Notes under the pieces: generated by a model | What the model was told of the DNA's origin: nothing | Seen by the model: only the letters and a program-made list of their open reading frames with translations | Database searches by the model: none | In this document: in pieces, positions 1-10,104 of the stretch | How positions within the stretch are numbered: the stretch's first letter is position 1 | Layout of the letters: each line of letters opens with the position of its first letter | From: an uncultured Sphingomonadaceae bacterium | GTDB lineage: Bacteria > Pseudomonadota > Alphaproteobacteria > Sphingomonadales > Sphingomonadaceae | Direction of reading: 5' to 3' | Length of the DNA stretch: 64,000 nt | Assembly: GCA_947495985.1 (NCBI GenBank) | Contig: CANMBD010000001.1 | Location: 744,001 to 808,000 of the forward strand | Made by a program: the position numbers and the translations under genes

Positions 1-760
1 AAAGCTGGAAAGTGATTTGGCCCATGCGCTGGAGCGTGATGAGATAACGATCGCTCTGCAACCGCAGATCAAAGTGGATGACGGACAGCTGGTCGGTGCC
101 GAGGCACTTGCCCGGTGGAATCATCCTGAACTGGGTTTTTTGGGTGCCGCTACGCTGTTTTCTGTGGCCGAACGGGCCGGTCTGATGAAACTCCTGTCAT
201 CGCACATTCATGCCGCCGCTTTCGCCACAGCGGCCAGATGGCCGGATAGCCTTTCGTTTCTGCGGCTGTCGGTCAATGTCACGGCAGGGGATCTAGCTGC
301 ACCCGATTTTGCCCAAAATATTATGGACAATATTGCTGCGTCCGGTTTTTTCGTGGAGCGAACTACACTTGAAATCACAGAGTCTGAATTAATAGGCAAT
401 CTATCCAGCGCGGCACAGCGTCTTGCGGCACTGAGAGAGAAGGGGGTCCGGATCGCCATCGACGATTTCGGGACCGGGTATAGCAGTTTGGCCTATTTGC
501 AGAATCTGCCGCTGGATTATCTGAAAATCGACAGCGGTTTAACCAGCGATATCAGCGGATCCGCCAAAGATCAGGTGGTTGTGAAGTCGATCATTAGCAT
601 GGCGCGCAGCCTTGATCTGGCGGTCATTGCCGAAGGCATTGAAACCGAGGCACAGCTCGAAAGCCTGGCGCTGGAGGGCTGTGAATATTTCCAAGGATTT
701 CTGCGGTCTGGCCCTATATCGCCAGAGGAATTCGAGATATTTGCGCTAAGAAGTAACTAG
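1..760 (+). CDS. EAL-domain c-di-GMP phosphodiesterase, 5' end outside window
   Basis: The open frame runs in from the left edge, so this is the C-terminal part of a larger protein, plausibly GGDEF-EAL. The visible part is a complete EAL domain: EALARW (substrate/metal glutamate), NVTAGDL, EITES, IDDFGTGYSSL, LKID and AEGIETEAQ are all present, so the phosphodiesterase site that linearises cyclic di-GMP to pGpG looks intact. Upstream of the first TTG (base 17) the frame continues as KLESD, which fits the linker that usually precedes an EAL domain, so TTG is not a real start. Its TAG stop (758-760) shares the bases CTAG with the stop of mfd on the other strand. N-terminal sensor and GGDEF content cannot be seen. 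Confidence 0.93.
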   Translation, partial: KLESDLAHALERDEITIALQPQIKVDDGQLVGAEALARWNHPELGFLGAATLFSVAERAGLMKLLSSHIHAAAFATAARWPDSLSFLRLSVNVTAGDLAAPDFAQNIMDNIAASGFFVERTTLEITESELIGNLSSAAQRLAALREKGVRIAIDDFGTGYSSLAYLQNLPLDYLKIDSGLTSDISGSAKDQVVVKSIISMARSLDLAVIAEGIETEAQLESLALEGCEYFQGFLRSGPISPEEFEIFALRSN

Positions 761-3700
761 CCCGCTTTTTGCTGCGCCAGTTTTGACAATCCCGTGGTCA
801 GCTGCGTCAGGCCATGAAGCCGCGATTTGGGATCGCGCCAGCGCCGTTCGATAAACAGCTTGTTATCTGGCCTGATCCGGGCGGTACCTTTCAAGCGCTC
901 GGCATAGGCCAGCAGTCCCGGAACATTGGGGAACTTGTCCTTGTGAAAGCTTACCAATGCGCCGCGCGGGCCCATTTCAATCTTGGCAATATGGGCTTTG
1001 ACGCAGTTCAGTTTGATTTCCATCAGTTTGAGCAGATTGTCGGTTTCAACCGGTAATTCTCCGAAACGGTCGATCATTTCTGCCGCAAAAGCCTGAATTT
1101 CCTGATGACTATCAAGTCCGTTCATCCGCCGATACAGCCCCATGCGGAGTGATAGATCGGGGACGTAATTTTCGGGAATCAGGATCGGCGCATCGACGGT
1201 AATCTGAGGCGAGAAGCTTTCGGTTTCTGCGTCCAGTCCGGCGCCCTTGGCCTTGGCTTCCAATATGGCGTCTTCCAGCATCGATTGATAGAGTTCGAAA
1301 CCTACCTCCCGGATATGGCCGGATTGCTCGTCGCCCAGCAGATTTCCGGCTCCGCGAATGTCGAGATCATGACTGGCCAACTCAAAGCCTGCACCCAGAC
1401 TGTCGAGATCACCAAGAATTTTCAGGCGTTTTTCAGCCTTTTCGGTGATGATCCTGTCCTTTGGTGTGACCATATAGGCATAGGCCCGCGTCTTGGATCG
1501 ACCAACCCGCCCGCGAAGCTGATAGAGTTGCGCAAGGCCAAAGCGATCGGCGCGATGGATGATCAGTGTGTTGGCGCTTGGAATGTCTAAGCCGCTTTCG
1601 ACAATGGTTGTTGCCAGCAGAACATCATATTTCTTGTCATAAAAGGCCGACATCCGTTCTTCGACCTGCGCTGGCGGCATTTGACCATGGGCGACAACAT
1701 AGGTGATGTCAGGGACATATTCTTTCAGAAATTCCTGAATTTCCGGCAAGTCCGCAATACGCGGCACAACAATGAAGCTCTGCCCGCCACGATAATGTTC
1801 GCGCATCAATGCTTCGCGCAGGGGTATCGGGTCCCAAGGCATGACATATGTGCGCACTGCCAACCGATCTACAGGCGGTGTCTGAATGACCGATAGTTCA
1901 CGCAAACCGGTCATCGCCATTTGCAAGGTTCGCGGGATTGGCGTTGCGGTGAGGGTCAGGACATGGACGTCCGATTTCATCGCCTTCAATCGCTCTTTGT
2001 GGGTGACACCGAATCTTTGTTCTTCATCTACGATGATCAGTCCAAGGCGCTGAAACTCAACGGATTTGGCCAGCAAAGCATGGGTACCGATGACAATATC
2101 AATATTGCCATCGGCCATGCCTTCTTTCGTTTTCTTCGCCTCTGCAGCCGGTACAAGTCTGGACAATCGACCAATATTGAGGGGGAAGGGGCGAAAGCGC
2201 TCTTCAAAATTGGTAAAATGCTGACGGGCGAGCAACGTGGTGGGAGCGATAATGGCCACCTGCATACCGGCCATGGCCGCGGCAAATGCGGCGCGCATGG
2301 CAACCTCGGTCTTGCCAAAGCCGACATCACCGCAGACCAGCCGGTCCATTGCTTTGCCTGATCCCATATCGCCGAGGACTTCCTCGATGGCCTGTTGTTG
2401 ATCGTCCGTCTCCTGATAAGGAAAGCGGTCAACAAAACCGGCCATGTCACCGGCTTCAATCCGTGCCGGTGTCGCCGGTTGCAACGCTCGGGCGGCGGCG
2501 GTCTTGAGCAATTCATGCGCAATCGCCCTGATACGTTCTTTGAGCTTGGATTTTCGCCGCTGCCAGCCTTCGCCGCCGAGACGGTCCAGAACAACCGTTT
2601 CCCCGCCTTCGCCATAGCGGCTGAGAACGTCGATATTTTCCACCGGAACAAATAATTTGTCCCCACCGGCATATTTCAGGGAGACGCAGTCATGGGGGCT
2701 TTCACCCACCGGGATAGATACAATCCCCTCGTACAGGCCGATGCCGTGCTCCAGATGAACGACCAAATCGCCTTGACTGAGCGCTGACAATTCCGCGAGG
2801 AACGCGTCACCGCTTTTCCGCCGTTTTGACTTACGCACCAACCGGTCGCCGAAAATATCCTGTTCGGTGAGCAAAGCCAGACTGTCTGTGCGAAAACCAG
2901 CCGCCAGTGGCAATATGGTCAAGGCAACCGCCGCTTCGGTTGTGCTGCAGGATTCCCAGTCATCACAGAGCACCGCCGTCTTGACGTCATGATCTTTCAA
3001 CAAGTCAAAAAGCCGGGCGCGAGAGCCTTTGCTGTAGCTTGCAACAACAGCAGTTGTACCAGTTTTTGTAAGTGTATTCAGATGTGCCGCCAAAGCCTTG
3101 TAAATATTCTCGTTACGCGCACGTTCGGGTGAGAAGTCGCGAGACGAAGACACAGAGAGAGACAGAACGGTTGATGATTCTGGTTCATCAAACTCGCTGA
3201 TGATGTGAATGGGCCCGTTGGTCTGTTGCCCCCGCCATTCTGAGGGCTCCAGATATAGCATTTCCGGCTTTAGCGGACGATAGCTCGATAAATTCGCTTT
3301 GTCTGCTTCTAGCCTGTTCTTATAATAATCCTGGATGGATGAAAATTGCGCGTCAGCGGCTGCAGTGACTGCCGCATCGCGGAAAACGAACGTATCTTCT
3401 GCAAGATAATCGAAAAAACTAGCGAGCCGCTCTTCGATCAATGGCAACCAGTGCTCCATCCCGGACAGCCGGCGGCCTTCCGAGAGGGATTGATAGAGCG
3501 GATCACTGGTAGCAACCGCGCCGAACAGTTCCCGATAACGGGTTCGGAAACGGGTGATGCTGTCTTCGTCCAGTAAAACTTCTGACACAGGCAACAGATC
3601 AAAGCCGTCGATATTGCCGATAGTGCGCTGGTCAGCGGGATCAAACTGGCGCAGCGTGTCAATTTCGTCGCCAAAGAGATCGATACGCAGCGGCATCTCG

Positions 3701-4227
3701 GCGCCCGGAGGAAACAGATCAATCAGCCCTCCGCGCGCGGCAAATTCGCCGCTATCTGCGACTGTGTCCACCCGAACAAAGCCATTGGCATAGAGAAAGG
3801 AGACAAGTTTTTCCTGCTCAATCACGGTACCGGGCGCCAGTCGCGTGACCAGCTCTTTTACCCGTTCCGGAGTCAAAACCCTCTGTGTCACGGCATTTGC
3901 TGTCGTGATCACAAGCTGGCCGCCGGAGATCGGAGCTGCTAGCCGGGAAAGGGCTGCCAAACGTTCCGAAGTCGTATGCAAGGCAGGTGATGCACGGTCG
4001 TAGGGCAGGCAATCCCAAGCCGGGAATTCAATGATATCGAGACCCGGTTGAAAATATCGCGCCGCTTCTGCCACCGCACTCATCGCTGCATCATCGGTTG
4101 CAATAAAAACGGTTCGCTTGCCGGACTGTGTGGCAATATCCGCCAGACAATAGGGGCGATATCCCGCTGTCACACCAGCAAGCGTCATTCCGCCTTCTGC
4201 GGATAATAATTTATCTAAATAAGGCAC
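757..4227 (-). CDS. mfd: Transcription-repair coupling factor Mfd
   Basis: An SF2 translocase that removes RNA polymerase stalled at lesions and recruits UvrA. The 1156-residue length is normal for the family. The N-terminal third is UvrB-like. The middle holds the RNA-polymerase-interacting CarD/RID-type region (GDLVVHLEHGIGLYEG). The motor has GDVGFGKTE (about residues 632-640), DEEQRFG (about 732) and TATPIPRTL, then a RecG-like helicase C half with QLRGRVGRS and the C-terminal TRCF domain (LRMGLYRR). It is transcribed toward the EAL gene and ends within its stop. sdhE lies just upstream on the same strand, the usual alphaproteobacterial order mfd-sdhE-recG. Confidence 0.98.
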   Translation of the reverse strand: MPYLDKLLSAEGGMTLAGVTAGYRPYCLADIATQSGKRTVFIATDDAAMSAVAEAARYFQPGLDIIEFPAWDCLPYDRASPALHTTSERLAALSRLAAPISGGQLVITTANAVTQRVLTPERVKELVTRLAPGTVIEQEKLVSFLYANGFVRVDTVADSGEFAARGGLIDLFPPGAEMPLRIDLFGDEIDTLRQFDPADQRTIGNIDGFDLLPVSEVLLDEDSITRFRTRYRELFGAVATSDPLYQSLSEGRRLSGMEHWLPLIEERLASFFDYLAEDTFVFRDAAVTAAADAQFSSIQDYYKNRLEADKANLSSYRPLKPEMLYLEPSEWRGQQTNGPIHIISEFDEPESSTVLSLSVSSSRDFSPERARNENIYKALAAHLNTLTKTGTTAVVASYSKGSRARLFDLLKDHDVKTAVLCDDWESCSTTEAAVALTILPLAAGFRTDSLALLTEQDIFGDRLVRKSKRRKSGDAFLAELSALSQGDLVVHLEHGIGLYEGIVSIPVGESPHDCVSLKYAGGDKLFVPVENIDVLSRYGEGGETVVLDRLGGEGWQRRKSKLKERIRAIAHELLKTAAARALQPATPARIEAGDMAGFVDRFPYQETDDQQQAIEEVLGDMGSGKAMDRLVCGDVGFGKTEVAMRAAFAAAMAGMQVAIIAPTTLLARQHFTNFEERFRPFPLNIGRLSRLVPAAEAKKTKEGMADGNIDIVIGTHALLAKSVEFQRLGLIIVDEEQRFGVTHKERLKAMKSDVHVLTLTATPIPRTLQMAMTGLRELSVIQTPPVDRLAVRTYVMPWDPIPLREALMREHYRGGQSFIVVPRIADLPEIQEFLKEYVPDITYVVAHGQMPPAQVEERMSAFYDKKYDVLLATTIVESGLDIPSANTLIIHRADRFGLAQLYQLRGRVGRSKTRAYAYMVTPKDRIITEKAEKRLKILGDLDSLGAGFELASHDLDIRGAGNLLGDEQSGHIREVGFELYQSMLEDAILEAKAKGAGLDAETESFSPQITVDAPILIPENYVPDLSLRMGLYRRMNGLDSHQEIQAFAAEMIDRFGELPVETDNLLKLMEIKLNCVKAHIAKIEMGPRGALVSFHKDKFPNVPGLLAYAERLKGTARIRPDNKLFIERRWRDPKSRLHGLTQLTTGLSKLAQQKAG

Positions 4228-4262
4228 TTATGGAATCTATATCATTCTTAACTTGAAGGTTT

Positions 4263-4529
4263 TCACTTGGTGAAGTCGAAGTAATCTAGCTGTTGCATGG
4301 CGGTCATCTGGTCGTTCTGAAACTGCTCTGGCGGTGTTTGCTTTCCAATCGCCCAGGCCATGATGTCTACATCCTCTTCCTCAAGCAATTTTTCAAACCA
4401 GTCGATTTCCGCGTCGGACCAGGCCTGCCCCCATTTGTCGAAAAATCCGCCGATCATATTGTCGGCTTCCCGGGTGCCCCGATGCCAGCTGCGAAAATGG
4501 AGCCGTTTAAGCCTGACTTCGCGTTCCAT
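4263..4529 (-). CDS. sdhE: Succinate dehydrogenase assembly factor SdhE (DUF339)
   Basis: An 88-residue helical protein of the SdhE/SDHAF2 family, which helps attach FAD covalently to SdhA. The family signature RSWHRGTREAD appears near the N terminus, followed by the acidic five-helix body (WFEKLLEEEDVDIMAW). I chose the ATG at 4529 because AGGAG lies just upstream and the family starts here; the frame stays open further upstream but the extra residues are not family-like. It lies 35 bp upstream of mfd on the same strand and is divergent from recG, so the 91 bp to recG should hold both promoters. Confidence 0.95.
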   Translation of the reverse strand: MEREVRLKRLHFRSWHRGTREADNMIGGFFDKWGQAWSDAEIDWFEKLLEEEDVDIMAWAIGKQTPPEQFQNDQMTAMQQLDYFDFTK

Positions 4530-4620
4530 ATCTGCTCCTGAGCCTTTGCCTTGTGATTGCATGTATGTGCGGGGACTCTGTCTGGTATATTGATCCCGCT
4601 TGCGTATAAGGCGGATAGAC
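4530..4620. promoter_or_regulatory. Divergent promoter region between sdhE and recG
   Basis: The only non-coding DNA between two divergent genes, so it must carry both start regions unless transcripts begin elsewhere. AGGAG for sdhE is visible at its left end. A TATATT hexamer near 4597 could be a -10 for recG, but no convincing -35 accompanies it. The region is inferred from gene layout, not from a clear promoter match. Confidence 0.35.
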
Positions 4621-6675
4621 ATGCGGCCCGAGATACTCAATCCATTATTTGGCGAAACACAGTCACTCAAAGGTGTTGGCAAAGTGCTTGCCAAGCCACT
4701 GGAGAAACTGCGCCTGATGCGTGTGAAGGACCTGCTCTATCATAAACCGAGCTATTGGATGCGGCGCAAACGGGTGCAGGAGCTGGACGAAGCGGATGTC
4801 GGCCTGACGATTATCGCGGAAGTGACGCCGGCAGACTATCGGAGCGGTGGACCGCGAAGCCCGTTTCGGGTGCAGGCAACCGATGCGCAGGGCAACTATA
4901 TCAGCCTGACCTTTTTTGGACGGAACACCGGTTGGCCAAAGAAATTGCTGCCGCTCGGGGAAAATAAAATCATCTCGGGTAAGCTGGAGCGTTATGGTGA
5001 CGAGCTACAGATGCTGCACCCTGATGTGCTGGAACTGGCCGAAGAGAAAGACATTGCGCTAGTTGAGCCGATTTATCCGCTGTCTGATGGTTTGGGTAAT
5101 AAACGCATGGGACAGTTGGTCACGCAAGCTGTGGATATGGCGCCGCAACTGCCGGAATGGATCGAGCCGAGCTTGCTCGAATCCAAAAAATGGGAAGGTT
5201 GGCGGGAAAGCATTGTATCTCTGCACAGCCGGGAAGATATCGAAAATACCGACCGGCTCGCCTATGACGAGATTTTTGCCAATCAACTGGCTTTCATGCT
5301 TGTCCGCGCAAGCAATCGCCGCAAGAAAGGCATTCCGATCCAAGGTGACGGGCGCCTGCGAGATCAGATCAAACTGCCTTTCGAGCTGACCGGCGCGCAA
5401 AAGCGATGCATATCGGAAATTGAAGGCGATCTGGCACAATTCTCGCCAATGCTCCGGCTTCTGCAAGGTGATGTGGGTTCAGGGAAAACATTGGTTGCCC
5501 TGATGGGGTTGCTGAGCGCGGTTGAGGCTGGTTATCAGGGTGCCTTTCTGGCGCCGACGGAAATCCTGGCGCGGCAGCATTTTGAAGGACTGCAAAAGCT
5601 TCTCACCGGGCTGCCGGTCAACCTTGCGATCCTGACAGGACGCGACAAAGGAAAGGTTCGCGAGTCTACCCTGATGGGTCTTGCCGATGGTTCGATCGAC
5701 ATCCTGGTTGGTACGCACGCGATTTTTCAGGAGAAGGTGCAGTATAAGAAGCTCGCGGTGGCGATTATCGATGAACAGCATAAATTTGGCGTTTCGCAGC
5801 GCTTGATGCTCACCCAGAAAGCGGAAAATACGCCGCATCTTCTGGCCATGACAGCCACGCCGATACCGCGGACGCTAACGCTCAGCCAATATGGCGAGAT
5901 GGATGTGTCGCGGATTGATGAGTTGCCGCCAGGGCGTCAGGCCATCGAAACACGGGTCATTTCAGACGGCCGCTTGCCGGAAGTGGTAGACGGGCTCGGT
6001 CGCCATATCGCGGGCGGTGGTCAGGCCTATTGGGTCTGTCCTTTGGTGGAAGAAAGCGAAAAAAGCGATCTGGCTGCCGCAGAAGAGCGCGCGGCCGCCC
6101 TGAAACTGCGATTTGGCGATCAGGTCGGCCTTGTTCACGGGCGCATGAAAGGGCCTGAGAAAGACGCCGAGATGGAAAAGTTCCAGCGCGGTGAAACCCA
6201 GCTCTTGGTTGCGACTACCGTTATCGAAGTTGGCGTAGATGTGCCCAATGCCAGTCTGATGATCATTGAAGCTGCGGATCGTTTCGGTTTGGCGCAACTG
6301 CATCAGTTGCGCGGCCGTGTGGGCAGGGGGGATGTGAAATCCAATTGCCTTTTGCTGCGCGGTGATACGCTCAGCGAAACGGCTCGGGCTCGATTGACTT
6401 TGCTGCGGGAAACCAATGACGGTTTCAAGATCGCTGAAGAGGATTTACGGCTGCGCGGCGCCGGCGAGTTACTGGGTACGCGGCAATCGGGCGATGCCGG
6501 CTTTCGGATAGCAACGCCGGACCAGATATCGCAGCTAATTTCTGCTGCGACAGACGACGCGCGGCTGTTGCTGGACAGGGACGGCGGACTTAGCAGCGAA
6601 CGCGGTCAGGCCGCTCGTATCGCGCTATATCTGTTTGAAAGAGATTGGGGTGTCAGCTTGATCCGCAGCGGCTAG
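4621..6675 (+). CDS. recG: ATP-dependent DNA helicase RecG
   Basis: A branched-DNA helicase that regresses stalled forks and processes Holliday junctions. From the ATG at 4621 it is 684 residues, typical for RecG. The N-terminal wedge/OB domain (about 1-200) precedes an SF2 motor with GDVGSGKT (about 283-290), the RecG-type DEQH box (IDEQHKFGV), TATPIPRTL, and the C-terminal QLRGRVGRGD and GTRQSG motifs. An in-frame TTG at 4600 would add seven residues without support. The stop overlaps the stop of the convergent PilZ gene in the bases CTAG. Confidence 0.98.
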   Translation: MRPEILNPLFGETQSLKGVGKVLAKPLEKLRLMRVKDLLYHKPSYWMRRKRVQELDEADVGLTIIAEVTPADYRSGGPRSPFRVQATDAQGNYISLTFFGRNTGWPKKLLPLGENKIISGKLERYGDELQMLHPDVLELAEEKDIALVEPIYPLSDGLGNKRMGQLVTQAVDMAPQLPEWIEPSLLESKKWEGWRESIVSLHSREDIENTDRLAYDEIFANQLAFMLVRASNRRKKGIPIQGDGRLRDQIKLPFELTGAQKRCISEIEGDLAQFSPMLRLLQGDVGSGKTLVALMGLLSAVEAGYQGAFLAPTEILARQHFEGLQKLLTGLPVNLAILTGRDKGKVRESTLMGLADGSIDILVGTHAIFQEKVQYKKLAVAIIDEQHKFGVSQRLMLTQKAENTPHLLAMTATPIPRTLTLSQYGEMDVSRIDELPPGRQAIETRVISDGRLPEVVDGLGRHIAGGGQAYWVCPLVEESEKSDLAAAEERAAALKLRFGDQVGLVHGRMKGPEKDAEMEKFQRGETQLLVATTVIEVGVDVPNASLMIIEAADRFGLAQLHQLRGRVGRGDVKSNCLLLRGDTLSETARARLTLLRETNDGFKIAEEDLRLRGAGELLGTRQSGDAGFRIATPDQISQLISAATDDARLLLDRDGGLSSERGQAARIALYLFERDWGVSLIRSG

Positions 6676-7004
6676 GCCGGGCCTGATTCGGAATGTCCGA
6701 TCTGATCAAGCAGAGCTACAAAATCCGGCTCGCGGATAACGCGCTCAAACTCAAAACCGGAACGCCCGCTATGGGACCATACCAGAAATGCCTCGATACG
6801 GCCTGCTACTGGAAGGCGAACGACAACACGGTCACCTTTGTTAAGCTCGACCTCGTGAATAAACTGACAGCCATGAGCGGAAATGTTGCTCAGTTTAACG
6901 GAAAACTCACCATCTTTGCGCGTTTCGCAAATCGTTTCGAAATCAACTGGAAAACGAGTTGCGCGGCGTAATTCGGGCATTTTTTTGTTCGATACGCTTG
7001 GCAT
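6672..7004 (-). CDS. PilZ-domain protein, putative c-di-GMP receptor
   Basis: A 110-residue stand-alone PilZ domain. Both c-di-GMP-binding motifs are present: RRATR (residues 13-17, RxxxR) and NISAHG (40-45, (D/N)xSxxG), followed by the expected beta-barrel strands. It would bind c-di-GMP and act through an unidentified partner. It ends tail-to-tail with recG with four shared bases. A second, more divergent PilZ-like protein lies at 49488-49784, and an EAL phosphodiesterase opens the window, so c-di-GMP signalling is well represented. The target process cannot be inferred from the neighbours. Confidence 0.9.
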   Translation of the reverse strand: MPSVSNKKMPELRRATRFPVDFETICETRKDGEFSVKLSNISAHGCQFIHEVELNKGDRVVVRLPVAGRIEAFLVWSHSGRSGFEFERVIREPDFVALLDQIGHSESGPA

Positions 7005-7090
7005 TAAGGACGCTCCGTCGATTGATGAAACCCTTAATTAACCTAATTTCCCCAATAAAAGGTAAACCAGCGTAACAAAAATCCGTACTT

Positions 7091-8323
7091 TTATAATGCG
7101 CGTCGCAAAAGCCCGTGCTTCTTTTTACCAGCGGAAATTTTGATATCACCGTTTGAGATAGCGATCATCGTGCCTGCATCTTTGACGGGCTCATCATCTA
7201 TGCGGGCGCCGCCGCCTGCAACCATCCGCTTTGCCTCGCCTTTGGAAGCGCAAAAGCCGATATTTACCAAGGCGTTGAGGATAGAAATTTCACTGTCGGC
7301 TACTTCAAAAACCGGCAGATCGCCGCCGGCATTGCCTTGCTCGAACGTCTGTTGGGCCGTGCTTGCTGCATCTCTCGCCGCATCTTGGCCATGGGCCATC
7401 GCCGTTGCTGCATCGGCAAGGACTTTCTTGGCTTCGTTTATCTCGGAACCTTGCAACGCTTCGAGCCGGGCGATTTCATCAAGATCAATGTCGGTGAAAA
7501 GTTTCAAAAACCGGCCAACATCGGCGTCTTGCGTATTGCGCCAAAATTGCCAGTAATCGTATGGGGCGAGCTGGTCGGCGTTGAGCCACACGGCGCCGCT
7601 GGCTGTTTTGCCCATCTTTCCGCCATCGGCGGTGGTAATCAACGGTGTTGTCAGACCAAATAATTGTTTGCCGTCAATGCGCCGCGTGAGCTCAATGCCG
7701 TTCACAATATTGCCCCATTGGTCGGACCCGCCCAGTTGCAGCCGGCACTCGTTGCGCCGGGACAGTTCCAGAAAGTCATATGCCTGAAGAATCATGTAGT
7801 TAAATTCCAGGAAGGTGAGGGGTTGCTCCCTGTCGAGACGGAGCTTTACCGAGTCGAATGTCAACATCCGGTTGATCGTGAAATGTGGTCCGATATCGCG
7901 CAGAAAATCGACATATTGCAGGGCATCAAGCCAATCAGCATTGTTTATCATCACGGCATCGGTCGGACCATCGCCAAATGTCAGGAAGTTGTCGAAAATC
8001 CGCCTGATACTCGCGATATTCTGATCAATATCTTCCGCGCTGAGCATCTTCCGGCTCTCGTCTTTGCCAGAAGGATCACCCACTTTGGTCGTGCCGCCGC
8101 CCATGACCACAATCGGTTTGTGGCCGGCCTGCTGCATACGGCGCAGCATCATGATCTGGACCAGGCTACCGACGTGCAGAGAAGGCGCCGTCGCATCAAA
8201 TCCGATATATCCAGGTATAATCGTCTCGGATGCAGCAGCATCCAACCCGTCCGCATCGGTTAATTGGTGGATATAGCCGCGATCATTCAGTAAGCGGAGG
8301 AGATCAGATTGATAATTGGTCAT
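7091..8323 (-). CDS. tyrS: Tyrosyl-tRNA synthetase
   Basis: A class I aminoacyl-tRNA synthetase that charges tRNA-Tyr. From the ATG at 8323 it has 410 residues, matching the bacterial TyrRS norm; the frame continues upstream for 84 codons, but those residues are not family-like. The HIGH-type motif is HVGS (50-53), GSDQWGN is the tyrosine-binding region, and GGKMGKT is the KMSKS-type loop. A C-terminal S4 RNA-binding domain ([16 protein letters not shown]) completes it. The divergent DOMON-like gene begins only 38 bp away, so the two promoter regions are compressed. No T-box-like leader is visible. Confidence 0.97.
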   Translation of the reverse strand: MTNYQSDLLRLLNDRGYIHQLTDADGLDAAASETIIPGYIGFDATAPSLHVGSLVQIMMLRRMQQAGHKPIVVMGGGTTKVGDPSGKDESRKMLSAEDIDQNIASIRRIFDNFLTFGDGPTDAVMINNADWLDALQYVDFLRDIGPHFTINRMLTFDSVKLRLDREQPLTFLEFNYMILQAYDFLELSRRNECRLQLGGSDQWGNIVNGIELTRRIDGKQLFGLTTPLITTADGGKMGKTASGAVWLNADQLAPYDYWQFWRNTQDADVGRFLKLFTDIDLDEIARLEALQGSEINEAKKVLADAATAMAHGQDAARDAASTAQQTFEQGNAGGDLPVFEVADSEISILNALVNIGFCASKGEAKRMVAGGGARIDDEPVKDAGTMIAISNGDIKISAGKKKHGLLRRAL

Positions 8324-8361
8324 GGAGTGGTTCGTTACATGCAGCAGAGGAAACTCGCAAT

Positions 8362-8907
8362 ATGCGTTTAGACCTGCAATGCCATCCTTTGACGCCCGTC
8401 TCTGTGGTGGACGAAATTTCGCTGACCTATGAATGGAAAGATCACGAAAGCCTGTGGCTGAGATATCATGCCGAAGGTCTGCTTCATGATCTTGATTTAC
8501 CAGAGTGGACAGAAGCACAGCGCACTGACGGACTATGGCAAACCACCTGTTTCGAGCTATTCCTGCAAGAATCATCGGCCAACAGATATTGCGAGTTTAA
8601 CTTTTCGCCTTCCAGCCAGTGGGCCGCCTATCAGTTTTCCGACTATCGCGATGGCATGAAGCATCTGCAACTGCCAAAGCCGCCAGATATTTTTCTTGAT
8701 TTGAATGATTCTCATGTTGCTATCGAAATCACGCTGGGGTTGCCGGATATTTGGGGGGAAGTTCCTCTCAACGCATCTTTTTCGGCTGTAATTGCCGAAA
8801 ATAGCGGCCCCAAATCCTATTGGGCTTTGTCTCATCCTCCGGGAAAGCCGGATTTCCATCACAAAGATTGCTTTTCACATCAACTGAAGGCAGCAGGTAA
8901 TTTATGA
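8362..8907 (+). CDS. DOMON-like domain protein
   Basis: A 181-residue beta-rich protein resembling DOMON-like proteins found beside DUF1343/MurB-type genes in sphingomonads. Visible features are an aromatic-rich beta-sandwich with [24 protein letters not shown] and a C-terminal [15 protein letters not shown]. No signal peptide or transmembrane segment is evident, so it appears cytoplasmic. I chose the ATG at 8362 because the protein then starts at the domain; upstream frame overlaps tyrS. Its last four bases (ATGA) overlap the start of the DUF1343 gene, indicating translational coupling and a shared, perhaps cell-wall-sugar-related, role. Ligand unknown. Confidence 0.75.
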   Translation: MRLDLQCHPLTPVSVVDEISLTYEWKDHESLWLRYHAEGLLHDLDLPEWTEAQRTDGLWQTTCFELFLQESSANRYCEFNFSPSSQWAAYQFSDYRDGMKHLQLPKPPDIFLDLNDSHVAIEITLGLPDIWGEVPLNASFSAVIAENSGPKSYWALSHPPGKPDFHHKDCFSHQLKAAGNL

Positions 8908-10100
8908 AATTTGGAATTGATCGACTTCTCGCCGAGCCGGAATTGCGAGCGCCGCTTGCCGGTAAACGGGTGGCACTATTGGCTCATCCCGCCTCCGTCA
9001 CCGAAGACCTAACCCACTCGCTCGATGCTTTGGCGCGATGTGACGATATCAACCTCACCGCCGCTTTTGGCCCACAACATGGTTTGCGTGGTGACAAGCA
9101 GGATAATATGATTGAGTCGCCGGACTATGTGGATCCGGTCCACGAAATTCCAGTGTTCAGTCTGTACGGAGATTCTCGCAGACCAACGGGCCAAGCGATG
9201 AGCACGTTTGATGTTCTGATCATCGACCTGCAAGACCTAGGTTGCCGGATTTATACCTTCATCACGACTTTGCTTTACATGTTGGAAGCAGCCGCAGAGC
9301 AGAATAAAACCGTGTGGGTACTTGATCGCCCCAATCCCGCTGGCCGCCCCATAGAAGGCATGATGCTGGAAGAAGGTTGGGAGAGTTTTGTCGGTGCTGC
9401 ACCAATGCCGATGCGTCATGGCCTTACTCTGGGAGAGATGGGTGCCTGGTTTGTCAGCCATTTCAATCTTGATGTCGATTATCGCGTTATTGAAATGCAG
9501 GGGTGGCAGCCAGAGGGCCCAGGCTTCGGTTGGCCGACCGACCGCGTCTGGATCAATCCCAGCCCCAATGCACCGAACCTGTCAATGGCACGGGCCTATG
9601 CCGGCACCGTCATGCTGGAGGGGACGACATTATCGGAAGGGCGTGGAACAACGCGTCCGTTGGAACTTTTTGGCGCACCGGACATCGATGCCAAAGCGGT
9701 TATTGCCGAAATGCGGCGCAAGGCGCCGCAATGGCTGGAAGGCTGTGCGTTAAGAGAATGCTGGTTTGAACCAACTTTCCATAAACATGTGGGATTGCTT
9801 TGTAATGGCGTCCAGATTCATGCCGAGGGCCCATTTTATGATCACGCTGCTTTCCGTCCATGGCGGTTGCAGGCCCTTGCACTGAAAGCGATCAGCAAGC
9901 TTTATTTCGGTTACGAACTGTGGCGGGACTTTGCTTATGAATATGAGGAAGGGAAGCTAGCGTTTGACGTAATCAATGGTGGCCCTGCGCTGCGCGAATG
10001 GATTGATAATCCATCGGCAATTGCCAACGATCTGGAAGCCATAGCTGCGCCTGAGGAGAGGATGTGGGGACAGATGTTAAAGGACCATCTGATTTACTGA
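8904..10100 (+). CDS. DUF1343 / NamZ-like exo-beta-N-acetylmuramidase family protein
   Basis: A 398-residue DUF1343 protein. The founding members (NamZ, GH171) release terminal MurNAc from muropeptide-derived disaccharides during wall recycling. Signature stretches include KRVALLAHPASVT, FGPQHGLRG, VFSLYGD, DLQDLGCRIYTF, DRPNPAGR and NPSPNAPN. No N-terminal signal peptide is visible (it starts MKFGIDRLL), unlike secreted NamZ, so it may act on muropeptides already imported to the cytoplasm; that is inference. It is translationally coupled to the DOMON-like gene. Family assignment is firm, the exact substrate is not. Confidence 0.88.
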   Translation: MKFGIDRLLAEPELRAPLAGKRVALLAHPASVTEDLTHSLDALARCDDINLTAAFGPQHGLRGDKQDNMIESPDYVDPVHEIPVFSLYGDSRRPTGQAMSTFDVLIIDLQDLGCRIYTFITTLLYMLEAAAEQNKTVWVLDRPNPAGRPIEGMMLEEGWESFVGAAPMPMRHGLTLGEMGAWFVSHFNLDVDYRVIEMQGWQPEGPGFGWPTDRVWINPSPNAPNLSMARAYAGTVMLEGTTLSEGRGTTRPLELFGAPDIDAKAVIAEMRRKAPQWLEGCALRECWFEPTFHKHVGLLCNGVQIHAEGPFYDHAAFRPWRLQALALKAISKLYFGYELWRDFAYEYEEGKLAFDVINGGPALREWIDNPSAIANDLEAIAAPEERMWGQMLKDHLIY

Positions 10101-10104
10101 TATC